From Clostridia bacterium (GTDB lineage Bacteria > Bacillota > Clostridia > Christensenellales > CAG-138), in assembly GCA_030527115.1 (NCBI GenBank), contig JAUNBM010000009.1, positions 1,496 through 58,846 of the forward strand: a DNA stretch of 57,351 nt. The letters are read 5' to 3'. The number at the start of each line of letters is the position of its first letter. Within the stretch, counting starts at the first letter, position 1. This document shows, one piece after another, positions 35,086 to 43,492 of the stretch. The notes below the pieces were generated by a model. It saw only the letters and a list, made by a program, of their open reading frames with translations, was not told the DNA's origin and ran no database searches. Position numbers and translations under genes: made by a program.

Positions 35086-36186
35086 CTATGATTGCGCGAG
35101 ATATGCGCTTATGAAATTATCCAGCTCCCCGTCCATGACGGCCTGAATGTTTCCGTTTTCCTCCCCGGTTCGGTGATCCTTAACGAGGGTGTAGGGCTGG
35201 AATACATAGGAACGGATTTGACTTCCCCACTCGATCTTCTTCATCTCCCCCTTGATAGCCGCCATCTGTTCCTCGCGCTCCCGCTCCTGAAGCTCCGCGA
35301 GCTTGCCCTTGAGCATTCGCATAGCGGTTTCCCGATTTTGAATCTGGCTTCGCTCGTTCTGGCATTGGACAACTATTCCGGTCGGGATATGCGTTATGCG
35401 GATTGCGCTCGACGTCTTATTGACGTGCTGGCCGCCCGCCCCGCTTGCGCGGTAGGTGTCCACCCTTATATCGTCGGGGTCGATCTTTATCTCGTCGGTG
35501 TCCTCCTCAAATATCGGAGTCACATCGAGGCTGGCAAAGGAGGTGTGCCGTCTGCCCGACGAATCGAACGGGGATATGCGCACCAGGCGGTGAACCCCTT
35601 TTTCGGCCTTCAAATAGCCGTAGGCGTACTCGCCGCTGACCGAAAACGTGACCGATTTTACGCCCGCATCGTCGCCGTCGAGCATATCCAGCTCGCGAAC
35701 GATATAGCCGTGCTTTTCGCAATAGCGGGTGTACATCCGATATAGCATCTCCGTCCAATCCTGCGCCTCCGTTCCGCCTGCCCCCGCGTGCAGGGACAAA
35801 ACCGCGTTGCAACCGTCATACTGTCCCTTTAAAAGCAGTTCAAGCCGCAGGGCTCCCACCGCCTCGGAAAAGCTTTCTATCTCGCTTTTCAGCTCCACGA
35901 GCAGGCTCTCATCGTCCTCCTCCTCAAGCATCTCAAAGAGCGCGTTTATATCCTCGCTCTGCGCTTCGAGCCGCTTGAGCCTGTCGAGCTTAACCGTCAG
36001 GAGCTTAACCCGGGCGTTAACCTTGTTGGCGTTCTCCACGTCCGTCCAAAAATCCGCTTCAGCCATGCTGTCGCTCAGCGCCTTAAGCTCCGCCTGCACC
36101 GCTTCCACGTTCATCTGCGCACGCGCCTGTTTGAGCGCGGCGTTCAAGTCGTTGACCTCAAATTTATATTCGTCTAAAGGTATCAT
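35086..36186 (-). CDS. prfB: Peptide chain release factor 2
   Basis: Release factor for UAA and UGA. The 366-residue protein has the SPFDSSGRRHTSF region (SPF specificity motif) and the SGAGGQHVNKTSSAIR region with GGQ. The start is the ATG at 36186, just past the secA stop. The frame is open from this start: there is no in-frame UGA near codon 25, so the autoregulatory +1 frameshift found in most prfB genes is absent. It continues the conserved secA-prfB pair. Confidence 0.95.
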   Translation of the reverse strand: MIPLDEYKFEVNDLNAALKQARAQMNVEAVQAELKALSDSMAEADFWTDVENANKVNARVKLLTVKLDRLKRLEAQSEDINALFEMLEEEDDESLLVELKSEIESFSEAVGALRLELLLKGQYDGCNAVLSLHAGAGGTEAQDWTEMLYRMYTRYCEKHGYIVRELDMLDGDDAGVKSVTFSVSGEYAYGYLKAEKGVHRLVRISPFDSSGRRHTSFASLDVTPIFEEDTDEIKIDPDDIRVDTYRASGAGGQHVNKTSSAIRITHIPTGIVVQCQNERSQIQNRETAMRMLKGKLAELQEREREEQMAAIKGEMKKIEWGSQIRSYVFQPYTLVKDHRTGEENGNIQAVMDGELDNFISAYLAQS

Positions 36187-36187
36187 A

Positions 36188-38935
36188 TCAGTTCTTTCCG
36201 CAACAATTCTTATACTTTTTCCCGCTCCCGCAGGGGCAGGGTTCGTTTCTTCCCACCTTTTCGTCGCGGGACTTGCGCATCGGCTGGCGAACGCCTCCCG
36301 CTCCGGCTTCAATCGGCTTCGCCACCTGCTTGCGCTCCACCGGCGCGCGCCGCACCGTTACCCGAAGCAGGCTCTTGACCGTCTCCTCGCGAATCTGCTC
36401 GACCATCGCATCGAACATCTCAAAGCCCTCCTGGGTATAGGCGTTGACCGGATCCTTCTGGGCGTAGGCCCTGAGCCCTATCCCCTGGCGGAGCTGATCC
36501 ATCGCGTCGATGTGATCCATCCAATGCGTATCTACCGTTCTTAGCAAAACAACGCGCTCCACCTCGCGCATATCCACCTTTTGTTCGGCAAACTCATGCT
36601 CCTTAAACTCCAAAGCGCGGTTTATAAACGCCTCCGCCATCGCGTTCACCTTATCAACGGTAAGCTTATTGACGTCCGCTCCCTTGAACAGGTCTATCCT
36701 TTCGATACTGCACAGCTCGCAAAGCTCGCGGCTGACCGCATCCAAATTCCAATCGCCCGCATTGCCGTGCCCGCTGCAGTAGGCGGAGATTATGCTCCGG
36801 ATAGTCGTCTTTATCATGTCCATGAACTCGGAGTGCATATCCTCGCCCATGAGAACCTTGCGGCGCTGTCCATAGATGATCTCGCGCTGTTTGTTCATCA
36901 CGTCGTCGTAACGCAGAACGTTCTTTCGCATCTCAAAGTTGCTCATCTCAACCCTGCGCTGAGCCGCCTCTATCTGCTTGGTTATTATCATGTTCTCTAT
37001 CGGAATCTCATCGTTCGGAGACAGCCTCTGCATCATGCCTTCCATGCGATCCGCCCCGAACCGGCGCATAAGCTCGTCCTTCATCGAAACATAGAAGCGC
37101 GTACTGCCGGGATCGCCCTGCCTGCCTGCCCTGCCGCGAAGCTGGTTGTCGATGCGGCGGCTCTCATGCCGTTCCGTGCCGATTATATGCAGGCCGCCGA
37201 GGGCTACCACCTCGTTATGCTCCTGTTCGGTTTCAAGCTTGAACCGCTTGTAATACTCCTGATATTTTCCCCGCGCCCAGAGAATCTCCTCGTCTCCGGT
37301 CTCCCCGTGGCCGGTAGCCTCCGCAATAAGCTCGTCCTCCATCCCCTCCTGCTTGAGAGCGCGGCGCGCAAGAAAATCGGGGTTGCCGCCCAGCAGAATA
37401 TCGGTGCCGCGGCCCGCCATGTTTGTCGCAATCGTGACCTGCCCCTTCTTGCCTGCCTGCGCCACTATCTCGGCTTCCTTTTCGTGGTACTTAGCGTTCA
37501 AAACCTCATGCTTGACTCCCCGCCGCTTGAGCAGGGCGCTGAGGTATTCGCTTCGCTCAACGGAGATCGTGCCGACCAGTATGGGCTGTCCCGTCGCGTG
37601 AACGCGCTCTATCTCCTTTACGACCGCCCGGAACTTGCCCTCCTCGGTCATATATACCATGTCCTTGTTATCCACACGGATCAGGGGCATATTCGTCGGT
37701 ATCTCCACAACGTCGAGATCGTAAATCGCGGAGAACTCGTCCTCCTCGGTCTTTGCCGTACCGGTCATGCCGGCGAGCTTCTTATACATCCTAAAATAGT
37801 TCTGGAACGTAATCGTCGCCAGCGTCTTGTTCTCCCGCTCGACCTTAACCCCCTCTTTGGCCTCCAAAGCCTGGTGCAGTCCCTCGTTATACCTCCGGCC
37901 TATCATGAGCCTGCCGGTGAACTCATCGACTATCACAACCTGTCCGTCCTGCACCACATAGTCCTTGTCGCGCTCGAACAGGGCGTTGGCACGAAGCGCC
38001 TGATGGATATAGTGATTCAGCTCGGTATTGTCCGCATCGGAGAGGCTTTCAACGCCGAAGAACCGCTCCGCCTTGCTTATGCCCTGCGCGGTGAGCTGAA
38101 CAGCCCTGCGCTTGATATCGCACATATAATCGCCGCTCTCCTCCTGCTGGGCGCCCATAAGCTGTTCGCTCTTGGGTATCTCCTTTAGATCCTCGCCGCG
38201 CTGAAGCGAGCGGACAAAGCGGTTCGCCTCAACATACATCTCGGAGCTTTCTTCGCCCTTGCCGCTGATTATGAGCGGGGTTCGCGCTTCGTCGATTAAA
38301 ATAGAGTCCACCTCGTCCACGATTGCATAGCTCAGCCCTCTTTGCACCATCCGCTCCTTATAGACGACCATATTGTCACGCAGATAATCGAAGCCGAACT
38401 CATTGTTGGTTCCGTAGGTTATGTCGCAGGCATAGGCCGCCCGTCGCTCGTCATTGTCCAGCCCGTGAACGATACAGCCGACGCTCAGTCCGAGATATCT
38501 GTGAATCTTTCCCATCCATTGAGTGTCGCGCTTGGCAAGATAGTCGTTCACCGTAACGATATGCACTCCCTCGCCTTTCAGCGCGTTGAGATAGGACGGA
38601 AGCGTCGCCACAAGGGTCTTGCCCTCGCCGGTTTTCATCTCGGCAATTCTTCCCTGATGAAGCACCATGCCGCCGAGCAACTGCACGTCGAAATGGCGCA
38701 TTTCAACCGTCCGCCTCGACGCCTCCCTCACGACCGCAAACGCCTCGCAGAGTATATCGTCCAGCGTCTCGCCCTTGCTGAGTCTGGTTTTAAAAATATC
38801 GGTCTGGCCCCTCAGCTCCGCATCGCTCATCGCCATGTAAGTAGGCTCGAGCGCATTTATCCGCGCAACAAGAGGGCGCAGCTTTTTTAGCTTGCTTTCG
38901 CTGGTATTCCCCAGCAATTTGTCTATCAGTCCCAT
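36188..38935 (-). CDS. secA: Preprotein translocase ATPase SecA
   Basis: Motor of Sec export, acting at the membrane with SecYEG. The 915-residue protein has Walker [15 protein letters not shown], the [16 protein letters not shown] motif, the preprotein-binding region, [15 protein letters not shown] and the [17 protein letters not shown] motif. It ends in the zinc-binding tail [22 protein letters not shown] precedes the ATG. prfB follows after one base. Confidence 0.97.
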   Translation of the reverse strand: MGLIDKLLGNTSESKLKKLRPLVARINALEPTYMAMSDAELRGQTDIFKTRLSKGETLDDILCEAFAVVREASRRTVEMRHFDVQLLGGMVLHQGRIAEMKTGEGKTLVATLPSYLNALKGEGVHIVTVNDYLAKRDTQWMGKIHRYLGLSVGCIVHGLDNDERRAAYACDITYGTNNEFGFDYLRDNMVVYKERMVQRGLSYAIVDEVDSILIDEARTPLIISGKGEESSEMYVEANRFVRSLQRGEDLKEIPKSEQLMGAQQEESGDYMCDIKRRAVQLTAQGISKAERFFGVESLSDADNTELNHYIHQALRANALFERDKDYVVQDGQVVIVDEFTGRLMIGRRYNEGLHQALEAKEGVKVERENKTLATITFQNYFRMYKKLAGMTGTAKTEEDEFSAIYDLDVVEIPTNMPLIRVDNKDMVYMTEEGKFRAVVKEIERVHATGQPILVGTISVERSEYLSALLKRRGVKHEVLNAKYHEKEAEIVAQAGKKGQVTIATNMAGRGTDILLGGNPDFLARRALKQEGMEDELIAEATGHGETGDEEILWARGKYQEYYKRFKLETEQEHNEVVALGGLHIIGTERHESRRIDNQLRGRAGRQGDPGSTRFYVSMKDELMRRFGADRMEGMMQRLSPNDEIPIENMIITKQIEAAQRRVEMSNFEMRKNVLRYDDVMNKQREIIYGQRRKVLMGEDMHSEFMDMIKTTIRSIISAYCSGHGNAGDWNLDAVSRELCELCSIERIDLFKGADVNKLTVDKVNAMAEAFINRALEFKEHEFAEQKVDMREVERVVLLRTVDTHWMDHIDAMDQLRQGIGLRAYAQKDPVNAYTQEGFEMFDAMVEQIREETVKSLLRVTVRRAPVERKQVAKPIEAGAGGVRQPMRKSRDEKVGRNEPCPCGSGKKYKNCCGKN

Positions 38936-38963
38936 TCACTGCTCCTTAGCGTATATATGGGGA

Positions 38964-38991
38964 AGTATATCACAGTTTGGGCTATACGCAA
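38964..38991 (-). promoter_or_regulatory. secA promoter
   Basis: On the minus strand TTGCGT (38986-38991) and TATACT (38964-38969) are 16 bases apart, with TGA before the -10. Confidence 0.55.
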
Positions 38992-39012
38992 AGGGGTGGA
39001 TTGTGACTTTTT

Positions 39013-39219
39013 CTAATCCTTAAGCCGCTTTATGACCTCGCGCATCTTCTCGCGCTGGGTCTCGGAAAGCATAGGCGAAAGCATTTCATAGATCTCCTCC
39101 ATCTTGGAATTGTTCAAATCGCCGCTCGCCTTTTGCTCGCGGGTCATCTCCTCAAGCGTCTCCATAAGCTCGCTTTGATCCTTTTGCGACTGCATATCAT
39201 AGAAGTCCTGAATGTTCAT
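39013..39219 (-). CDS. Small helical protein, unknown
   Basis: A 68-residue, highly charged, helical protein (MNIQDFYDMQSQKDQ start, SPMLSETQREKMREVIKRLK end). I do not recognise it. GGAGAGGG precedes the ATG at 39219; the frame is open farther upstream without a site. It stands divergent to another small gene, with 117 bases between them. Confidence 0.6.
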   Translation of the reverse strand: MNIQDFYDMQSQKDQSELMETLEEMTREQKASGDLNNSKMEEIYEMLSPMLSETQREKMREVIKRLKD

Positions 39220-39336
39220 CTGCCCTCTCCTTTCATAGAATTCTATTCCGGCGCCGGGCAAAACGTGCAGGCAAAAGAACGCCCGAGCAATTTTTGGCAT
39301 AGAATGGTTCAGAATGAAGTTTTGCGAGGTGATTAT

Positions 39337-39651
39337 ATGCCCCAGCCCATGCCGTACAATCCGGGAAACCGCAATCGTTGCGACGCTCCGCCGTCGCCGC
39401 TCTCCTGCGCGATACTGCTCGGGGAGTGCATCAGGGAGGAACGCGGCAAACAGGGCGTTTGCGCCTATGTGGCGGCAATGTGCGAACTGCTTCCCTTTTC
39501 GATATGCGAACAGCTCGCCTATCGCTTAAACGTGCCCCTGCCCCAGCCAGCGCCGCCTCCACCGCCTCCGCCGCCCAAGCCTAAGAACGACGGTTTGCAG
39601 TTGAATCAGCTCATGCAGATGATGAAGATGTTTGAACAGTTCAAAAAATGA
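39337..39651 (+). CDS. Small Cys- and Pro-rich protein, unknown
   Basis: A 104-residue protein: a Pro/Asn-rich start, a central helical part with four Cys (LSCAILLGECIREE and VCAYVAAMCELLPFSICEQ), a run of eight Pro near residue 75 and a Met/Gln-rich tail (LNQLMQMMKMFEQFKK). No known family. GAGGTG lies before the ATG at 39337. It could be a structural protein, for example of the spore, but that is a guess. Confidence 0.55.
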   Translation: MPQPMPYNPGNRNRCDAPPSPLSCAILLGECIREERGKQGVCAYVAAMCELLPFSICEQLAYRLNVPLPQPAPPPPPPPPKPKNDGLQLNQLMQMMKMFEQFKK

Positions 39652-39652
39652 G

Positions 39653-39758
39653 GAATGCAAAAGCGCCCGTGGGGGGGATTTCGGGCGCTTCTGCGGGGGG
39701 AGGTAATACATTAGAGTCATTTACAAAGGAGGAATGTTGGGGTACTGCTTCTTTGTAT
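39653..39758 (-). ncRNA. Candidate C-rich small RNA
   Basis: On the minus strand an extended -10 (TGC then TATAGT, 39765-39770) is followed by about 105 bases with no long frame. The RNA would form a 5' hairpin (TACAAAG with CTTTGTA), a single-stranded ACCTCCCCCC stretch and a terminal hairpin GAAGCGCCCG/CGGGCGCTTTT with seven C in the loop. It includes CCTCCTTT, identical to the 3' end of 16S rRNA. A plus-strand structured RNA is the alternative reading. No -35 is evident. Confidence 0.35.
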
Positions 39759-39902
39759 GACTGTACTATAGCACCCCAAGTTGTCAGAAAGATGTTATAA
39801 AAGTGAACGAAATGAGAACTCCGCTTAATTTTTCCACTTTTTCTTTATTTTGTTAATCCAGAAATATTTTTCCAAAAAAGAGAGGAAATCATCGCCCAAA
39901 TA

Positions 39903-39911
39903 TGGTATGAT
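39903..39911 (+). promoter_or_regulatory. hpf promoter, extended -10
   Basis: TGG then TATGAT (39906-39911) forms an extended -10 about 50 bases before the ATG; no good -35 was found. Confidence 0.5.
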
Positions 39912-39960
39912 ATAAACAGGGCACAGAATGAAAAATATGGTGCCGAAAGGAGTGGAGTTT

Positions 39961-40485
39961 ATGCGTATTACTATTTCGGGCAAAAACTTGGAGGTATCCG
40001 AGTATATGCGCGAGGTCGCAGTCAAGAAGCTGTCCAAACTGGAACGATATTTCCCACAGGATACCGAGGTTCATGTAACCCTATCGGTCGAGAGAAATCG
40101 TCACATCGTCGAGGTTACCATCCCGCATGAGGGACGCATCATCCGCGGCGAGGAGATTTCCGGGGATATGTACGCTTCCATGGACAACGTGCTGGATAAG
40201 CTCGAAAAGCAGATTGTAAAGCATCGAACCTCTTTAAAGAAAGGCCTGCGTACCGACGCCTTCACGCAGGAGCCCGAGTACTTCGAGGATGAGGATGATA
40301 AAACGCCGCAGATCGTGCGGGTAAAAAGGTTCGATATCAAACCGATGAGCGAGGAGGAGGCGATGCTGCAGCTTGAACTGCTCGGCCATTCCTTCTATGT
40401 ATTTTTGAATTCCGATACCAACGCAATGAACGTGCTGTATGTGAGAAAGGACGGCAATTACGGCCTGATCGAGCCGAACAATTAG
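39961..40485 (+). CDS. hpf: Ribosome hibernation promoting factor, long form
   Basis: Binds the 30S subunit and joins ribosomes into inactive 100S dimers in stationary phase. The 174-residue protein has the N-terminal S30AE domain (MRITISGKNLEVSEYMREV; ERNRHIVEVTI) and the C-terminal dimerisation domain (VRVKRFDIKPMSEEEAMLQ). The ATG at 39961 has GGAGTGGAG upstream; an earlier ATG does not. It lies near secA-prfB, as in other Firmicutes, but on the opposite strand. Confidence 0.95.
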   Translation: MRITISGKNLEVSEYMREVAVKKLSKLERYFPQDTEVHVTLSVERNRHIVEVTIPHEGRIIRGEEISGDMYASMDNVLDKLEKQIVKHRTSLKKGLRTDAFTQEPEYFEDEDDKTPQIVRVKRFDIKPMSEEEAMLQLELLGHSFYVFLNSDTNAMNVLYVRKDGNYGLIEPNN

Positions 40486-40515
40486 CCTCCCGAATTTAGC
40501 TTTGATATAACCGGA

Positions 40516-40543
40516 AAAAGGATCGTCAAACGGCGATCCTTTT
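40516..40543. terminator. Bidirectional terminator between hpf and desulfoferrodoxin
   Basis: AAAAGGATCG (40516-40525), an eight-base loop and CGATCCTTTT (40534-40543) make a strong hairpin with U-runs in both directions, serving hpf on the plus strand and the desulfoferrodoxin gene on the minus strand. Confidence 0.85.
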
Positions 40544-40698
40544 GGCTTGATAAACGTTCGTTTTTTTCGCCGGCAGGGAAAAAGCGCGCTATGGCAGGGC
40601 GAAAAAGCGTGTTCGTTTGAGACGTGGGCAAAGACCTCGCCGTCAAAATGAACCGCTTTTCCCTCGGCATATTGTTCGGTTCGTCGGGAAACTCCGCG

Positions 40699-41085
40699 CT
40701 ACTTAAGCTTCTTCATCCACAGCCCGTGAAGGTTGCAATAGGCATAGACTGCGATGGGTTCGTCTCCGATGAGGGTAAAGTTTACTTCGGCGGGCGCGCC
40801 GTTCAACAGCCGCTTGCGCTGTCCGCCCTCCTTGGTTTGCAGGTAGACCCAAGCTATATGATGCGCTTCCTCCATGGGATGTTGCAATGCGCCGACGCTC
40901 ACCTTGACAAGGGCCGGCCCAACCTGAGTTACGAGCGGGATGTGCTTCTCTTTGGATGCATCTGTGGAATTTGGTATAAGCTCCGCCATAGGCTCGCCAC
41001 AGCAGAACATGGGTACGCCGGAAGCGTGAATCAAGCCAGCCAAATTACCGCACTTCTTGCATACAAAAAACCTGTGTTCGTTCAT
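40699..41085 (-). CDS. dfx: Desulfoferrodoxin (superoxide reductase)
   Basis: Reduces superoxide to peroxide in anaerobes. The 128-residue protein has an N-terminal desulforedoxin-type iron site (CKKCGN and FCCGEP) and the superoxide reductase centre: EKHIPL, HPMEEAHHIAWV and YCNLHGLW, which supply the four His and one Cys ligands. AAGGAGGTG precedes the ATG at 41085. It fits an obligate anaerobe. Confidence 0.94.
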   Translation of the reverse strand: MNEHRFFVCKKCGNLAGLIHASGVPMFCCGEPMAELIPNSTDASKEKHIPLVTQVGPALVKVSVGALQHPMEEAHHIAWVYLQTKEGGQRKRLLNGAPAEVNFTLIGDEPIAVYAYCNLHGLWMKKLK

Positions 41086-41332
41086 TTGATTCACCTCCTT
41101 TTTATAATTATAGCACACAAGTGAATACATTTGCACCATTTATTTTAGGCGAAACCTGCTGTTTTTCGGGTATTTTGGCGTTTTTTCTCCGTTTTTTGGA
41201 GAAATCTATGCAAAAAATATTTGCAAAAGAAGAATCCCCTTTCCCACGCCGCCTTTCTTACAAATAGAAACCGGAGGACGAGCATTTTTTGCCCGCCCCC
41301 TTTTCTTAACTTTAAATGCTTTTTTCCTACCT
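41086..41332. other. Intergenic region with inverted repeats
   Basis: Between the peptidase fragment and desulfoferrodoxin. It holds the desulfoferrodoxin promoter and two inverted repeats: TTTCTCC (41184-41190) with GGAGAAA (41198-41204), and a nine-pair stem near 41275-41300. Neither is followed by a proper U-run on the minus strand. No gene seen. Confidence 0.5.
41107..41135 (-). promoter_or_regulatory. Desulfoferrodoxin promoter
   Basis: On the minus strand TGCAAA (41130-41135) and TATAAT (41107-41112) are 17 bases apart, with TGC before the -10 (extended). Confidence 0.6.
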
Positions 41333-41659
41333 TCAGACCGGCAGACTGTCAACTATGCGCACGATATACCTCAGCACCTGCGCCGCATCGGAGGCAGTGA
41401 TCGCCCCGTCTCCGTCCACCTCGGCGTTGAGCAGTCCCTGTTCGGTCAGCTGTTGCAACCTCACTATGTGCCGGAGGATGGCGGCGGCGTCCGAAGCGGT
41501 AATCTCCCCGTCAACATTTGCATCGCCATAGAAAATGGTAGTTCCGGAGGGCTCCGGCGTATTTGTAGCCGTGCCCGGCGTGGGCGTCGGCGTTGGGGTC
41601 GGGGTCGACGTTGGGATTGAGGTCGAGGTCGGGGGCGGCGTTGGGGTCGGAGTCGGCGC
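41333..41659 (-). pseudogene. Dockerin-like C-terminal part of the peptidase, out of frame
   Basis: In the frame one base off from the peptidase, a Thr/Pro linker continues and leads to two dockerin-type calcium repeats: GDANVDGEITASDAAAILRH and VDGDGAITASDAAQVLRY. Each has the D-x-N/D-x-D...D loop. There is no start codon or ribosome site of its own. Removing one C from the CCCC at 41660-41663 (minus strand) joins it to the peptidase. It would anchor the enzyme through a cohesin, or stabilise it. Confidence 0.8.
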
Positions 41660-43319
41660 GGGGCTCCGGCGTGGGCGTGGGTGTGGGGGTTGGGGTCGGC
41701 GTTGGAGTTGGGGTCGAGGTCGGCTTTGTGGTTGGGGATACCGACACGACGGGGGCATAGGAACCCGCGGTAGTCGGAGGGATTACCATTTCGCCGTTTT
41801 TAAAGCCGACATATATCAGCTTGCTGTCCGCTCCCGTTGGAACCGTATAGCTGTTGCCATCGGCGGTTTTAACGAAGATTCTGCCTCCGCCTTGGATGGA
41901 TGCGGTGTTGGAGGTGTACAGCTTCGGATTGGCCGTGGAGCAGGAGCTGGGAAGGGAGTAGATTCCGCTGGAGTCATGCAGAACGGTGGAGATCTGGAAA
42001 GCCAGATTCAGCTTGCTCAAAAATACGCTTTCGGAGTCGTATGCCGTATCGCTGCTGTTGTCGGTATTGTTGATCGCGGTTATGACAGCCTGATCATATG
42101 CCGTTCCGGCATTGATGCTGGAGCGCACCGCGCTTCCAAGCGCGTATTCGAGATTAGCGGCGTCATTTAACGCACTACTGGAACAGGTACGCCAACGCTG
42201 GTGCAGCCGTCCAAACACCTCCAGTCCAATATCGAACTGATTTCTTATATACTCGGAGAAGAGGAAGCCCTGCCCGTATACGCCGATATCATTGTTGGTG
42301 TCGAAACAATAAAGCGACTGACCGCCCGCAATATCGGTGGACGTATTGTATGAGTATTCAATATAGCCCTGATCTTGAACCTCGCCCGGATAGTTTATCT
42401 CCTCCGCCTGCATCGACATCGCCTCGTTGAGCCAAACTCCCATTTCAACCAGATCCCCATTTTGGGAGTTCTTGAGCGTGGAGGTGAAATTGATCAGATG
42501 CTGAAACTCGTGAGCCAAGGTGACATAGGCTACCCTGGCAAAAGCCGCTGTGCAGTAAACTGAGTTTATGTGAATTATCGGAGTTCCGGTATTATAATAG
42601 GGCGCATCGTCTCTAAGCTCCGCTGCAGTAAAAAGGTCGCCGCCATAGAAGTATCCGCAGATGGATCTGGTATCTCCGCCATAGCTTATCGTATAGACCA
42701 GAATATCGACCTTCACCCCATTCTCCGCAAAGCGCGCCGAGCCAAAGGTTTGCGTGTCCGTCAAATAGATTTGGCTGTCAAACTCATTCGCCATGTCCTC
42801 CGCCATTTCCGTATTGGTAAAGGTGCTGTTGCCCCAGATATTGCAGTAGGTTCCGGACGCGCGGCAGGTCATTTGAACCTTTTGATTCGTATAGCTGTTC
42901 AACAGATCCGTTTGAATCCAGAAAGCCTTGGTATCGCCCACAGCCGCCGGATTCGCCTCGACCGACTCTATATCATAGACGGCGTTCGCCACAACTCCGC
43001 GCTGACTTTCGAGGAGTTCGCGTATCTCAGCCGCTGAGATCAGCTTTCTTCCTGAGTTCTCCCCGCTGATTGCCGCCTGCTTCAGCACGTTGCCCGAAGT
43101 AGTCTTGATCTGGCCTGACATATTACCCGTTGATAAGGAGTTGGTTCTTACACTCGGATACTCCTCGTAGTAGATGAGCGGATTGTAGATCATCAGCGTG
43201 TCGATTCCGGTAAAGGTTACCGATGCGCTGGATTCCGCAGTCATAAAAAGCGGAACGATTGCCACCGCCATGAGCAGGGCAAGAATCACCGCCATCAGTT
43301 TTTTAAACGTGCTTTTCAT
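41511..43319 (-). CDS. Secreted HExxH zinc peptidase (M30-like), frameshifted before its dockerin
   Basis: As it reads, 602 residues. A signal peptide (Lys-rich start, hydrophobic to about residue 30) is followed by a peptidase domain with LAHEFQHLINF (HExxH) and WLNEAMSMQAEE, whose Glu is the likely third ligand. Family placement near M30/hyicolysin is from these motifs. A Thr/Pro linker begins near residue 525. After Glu552 the frame turns into an Asp/Asn/Ala-rich tail and stops. One extra C at 41660-41663 explains this; the repaired protein would have 661 residues and end in a dockerin. GAGGAGG precedes the ATG. Confidence 0.8.
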   Translation of the reverse strand: MKSTFKKLMAVILALLMAVAIVPLFMTAESSASVTFTGIDTLMIYNPLIYYEEYPSVRTNSLSTGNMSGQIKTTSGNVLKQAAISGENSGRKLISAAEIRELLESQRGVVANAVYDIESVEANPAAVGDTKAFWIQTDLLNSYTNQKVQMTCRASGTYCNIWGNSTFTNTEMAEDMANEFDSQIYLTDTQTFGSARFAENGVKVDILVYTISYGGDTRSICGYFYGGDLFTAAELRDDAPYYNTGTPIIHINSVYCTAAFARVAYVTLAHEFQHLINFTSTLKNSQNGDLVEMGVWLNEAMSMQAEEINYPGEVQDQGYIEYSYNTSTDIAGGQSLYCFDTNNDIGVYGQGFLFSEYIRNQFDIGLEVFGRLHQRWRTCSSSALNDAANLEYALGSAVRSSINAGTAYDQAVITAINNTDNSSDTAYDSESVFLSKLNLAFQISTVLHDSSGIYSLPSSCSTANPKLYTSNTASIQGGGRIFVKTADGNSYTVPTGADSKLIYVGFKNGEMVIPPTTAGSYAPVVSVSPTTKPTSTPTPTPTPTPTPTPTPEPRADSDPNAAPDLDLNPNVDPDPNADAHAGHGYKYAGALRNYHFLWRCKC

Positions 43320-43358
43320 TATAAACCTCCTCTTTCCTTTACGGGTTTCCCCAGTTTA

Positions 43359-43388
43359 ATTATAGCCGCCTGAAAGCTTTGCTGTCAA
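43359..43388 (-). promoter_or_regulatory. Peptidase promoter
   Basis: On the minus strand TTGACA (43383-43388) and TATAAT (43359-43364) are 18 bases apart, about 35 bases before the ATG. Confidence 0.75.
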
Positions 43389-43431
43389 CAGCGGTTTTTT
43401 CTGTCAATCCCGCCCAAAAAAAGCGCACAAC

Positions 43432-43470
43432 AAAACCGCCGCTTCGCGATTTTGTCGCCTGCGGCGGTTT
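43432..43470 (-). terminator. ppdK terminator
   Basis: On the minus strand AAACCGCCGC and GCGGCGGTTTT form a ten-pair stem followed by a T-rich stretch, just after the ppdK stop. Confidence 0.8.
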
Positions 43471-43492
43471 AACTATCATTTATGAGCCTGCA

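Larger units (their letters stand above)
39652..39960. other. Structured region upstream of hpf
   Basis: These 309 bases hold no clear gene. From 39657 to 39694 there is a strong hairpin (AAGCGCCCG with CGGGCGCTT). Two interleaved inverted repeats follow: TACAAAG (39722-39728) with CTTTGTA (39751-39757), and TTGGGGT (39737-39743) with ACCCCAA (39773-39779). An AAAGGAGGA site is followed at once by an eight-codon frame (39734-39760). The region to 39900 is AT-rich. See the candidate RNA entry. Confidence 0.6.

Noticed and set aside
36581..38188. A 535-codon plus-strand frame opposite secA
   Set aside because: No ribosome site and no recognisable domain; secA explains the region completely.
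39734..39760. An eight-codon plus-strand peptide gene after AAAGGAGGA
   Set aside because: The ATG is too close to the ribosome site, and the same bases are explained equally well by an RNA on the other strand.
41535..42170. A Gly/Val-rich plus-strand frame opposite the Thr/Pro linker
   Set aside because: The repetitive Gly-Val pattern is the reverse reading of Thr-Pro codons.
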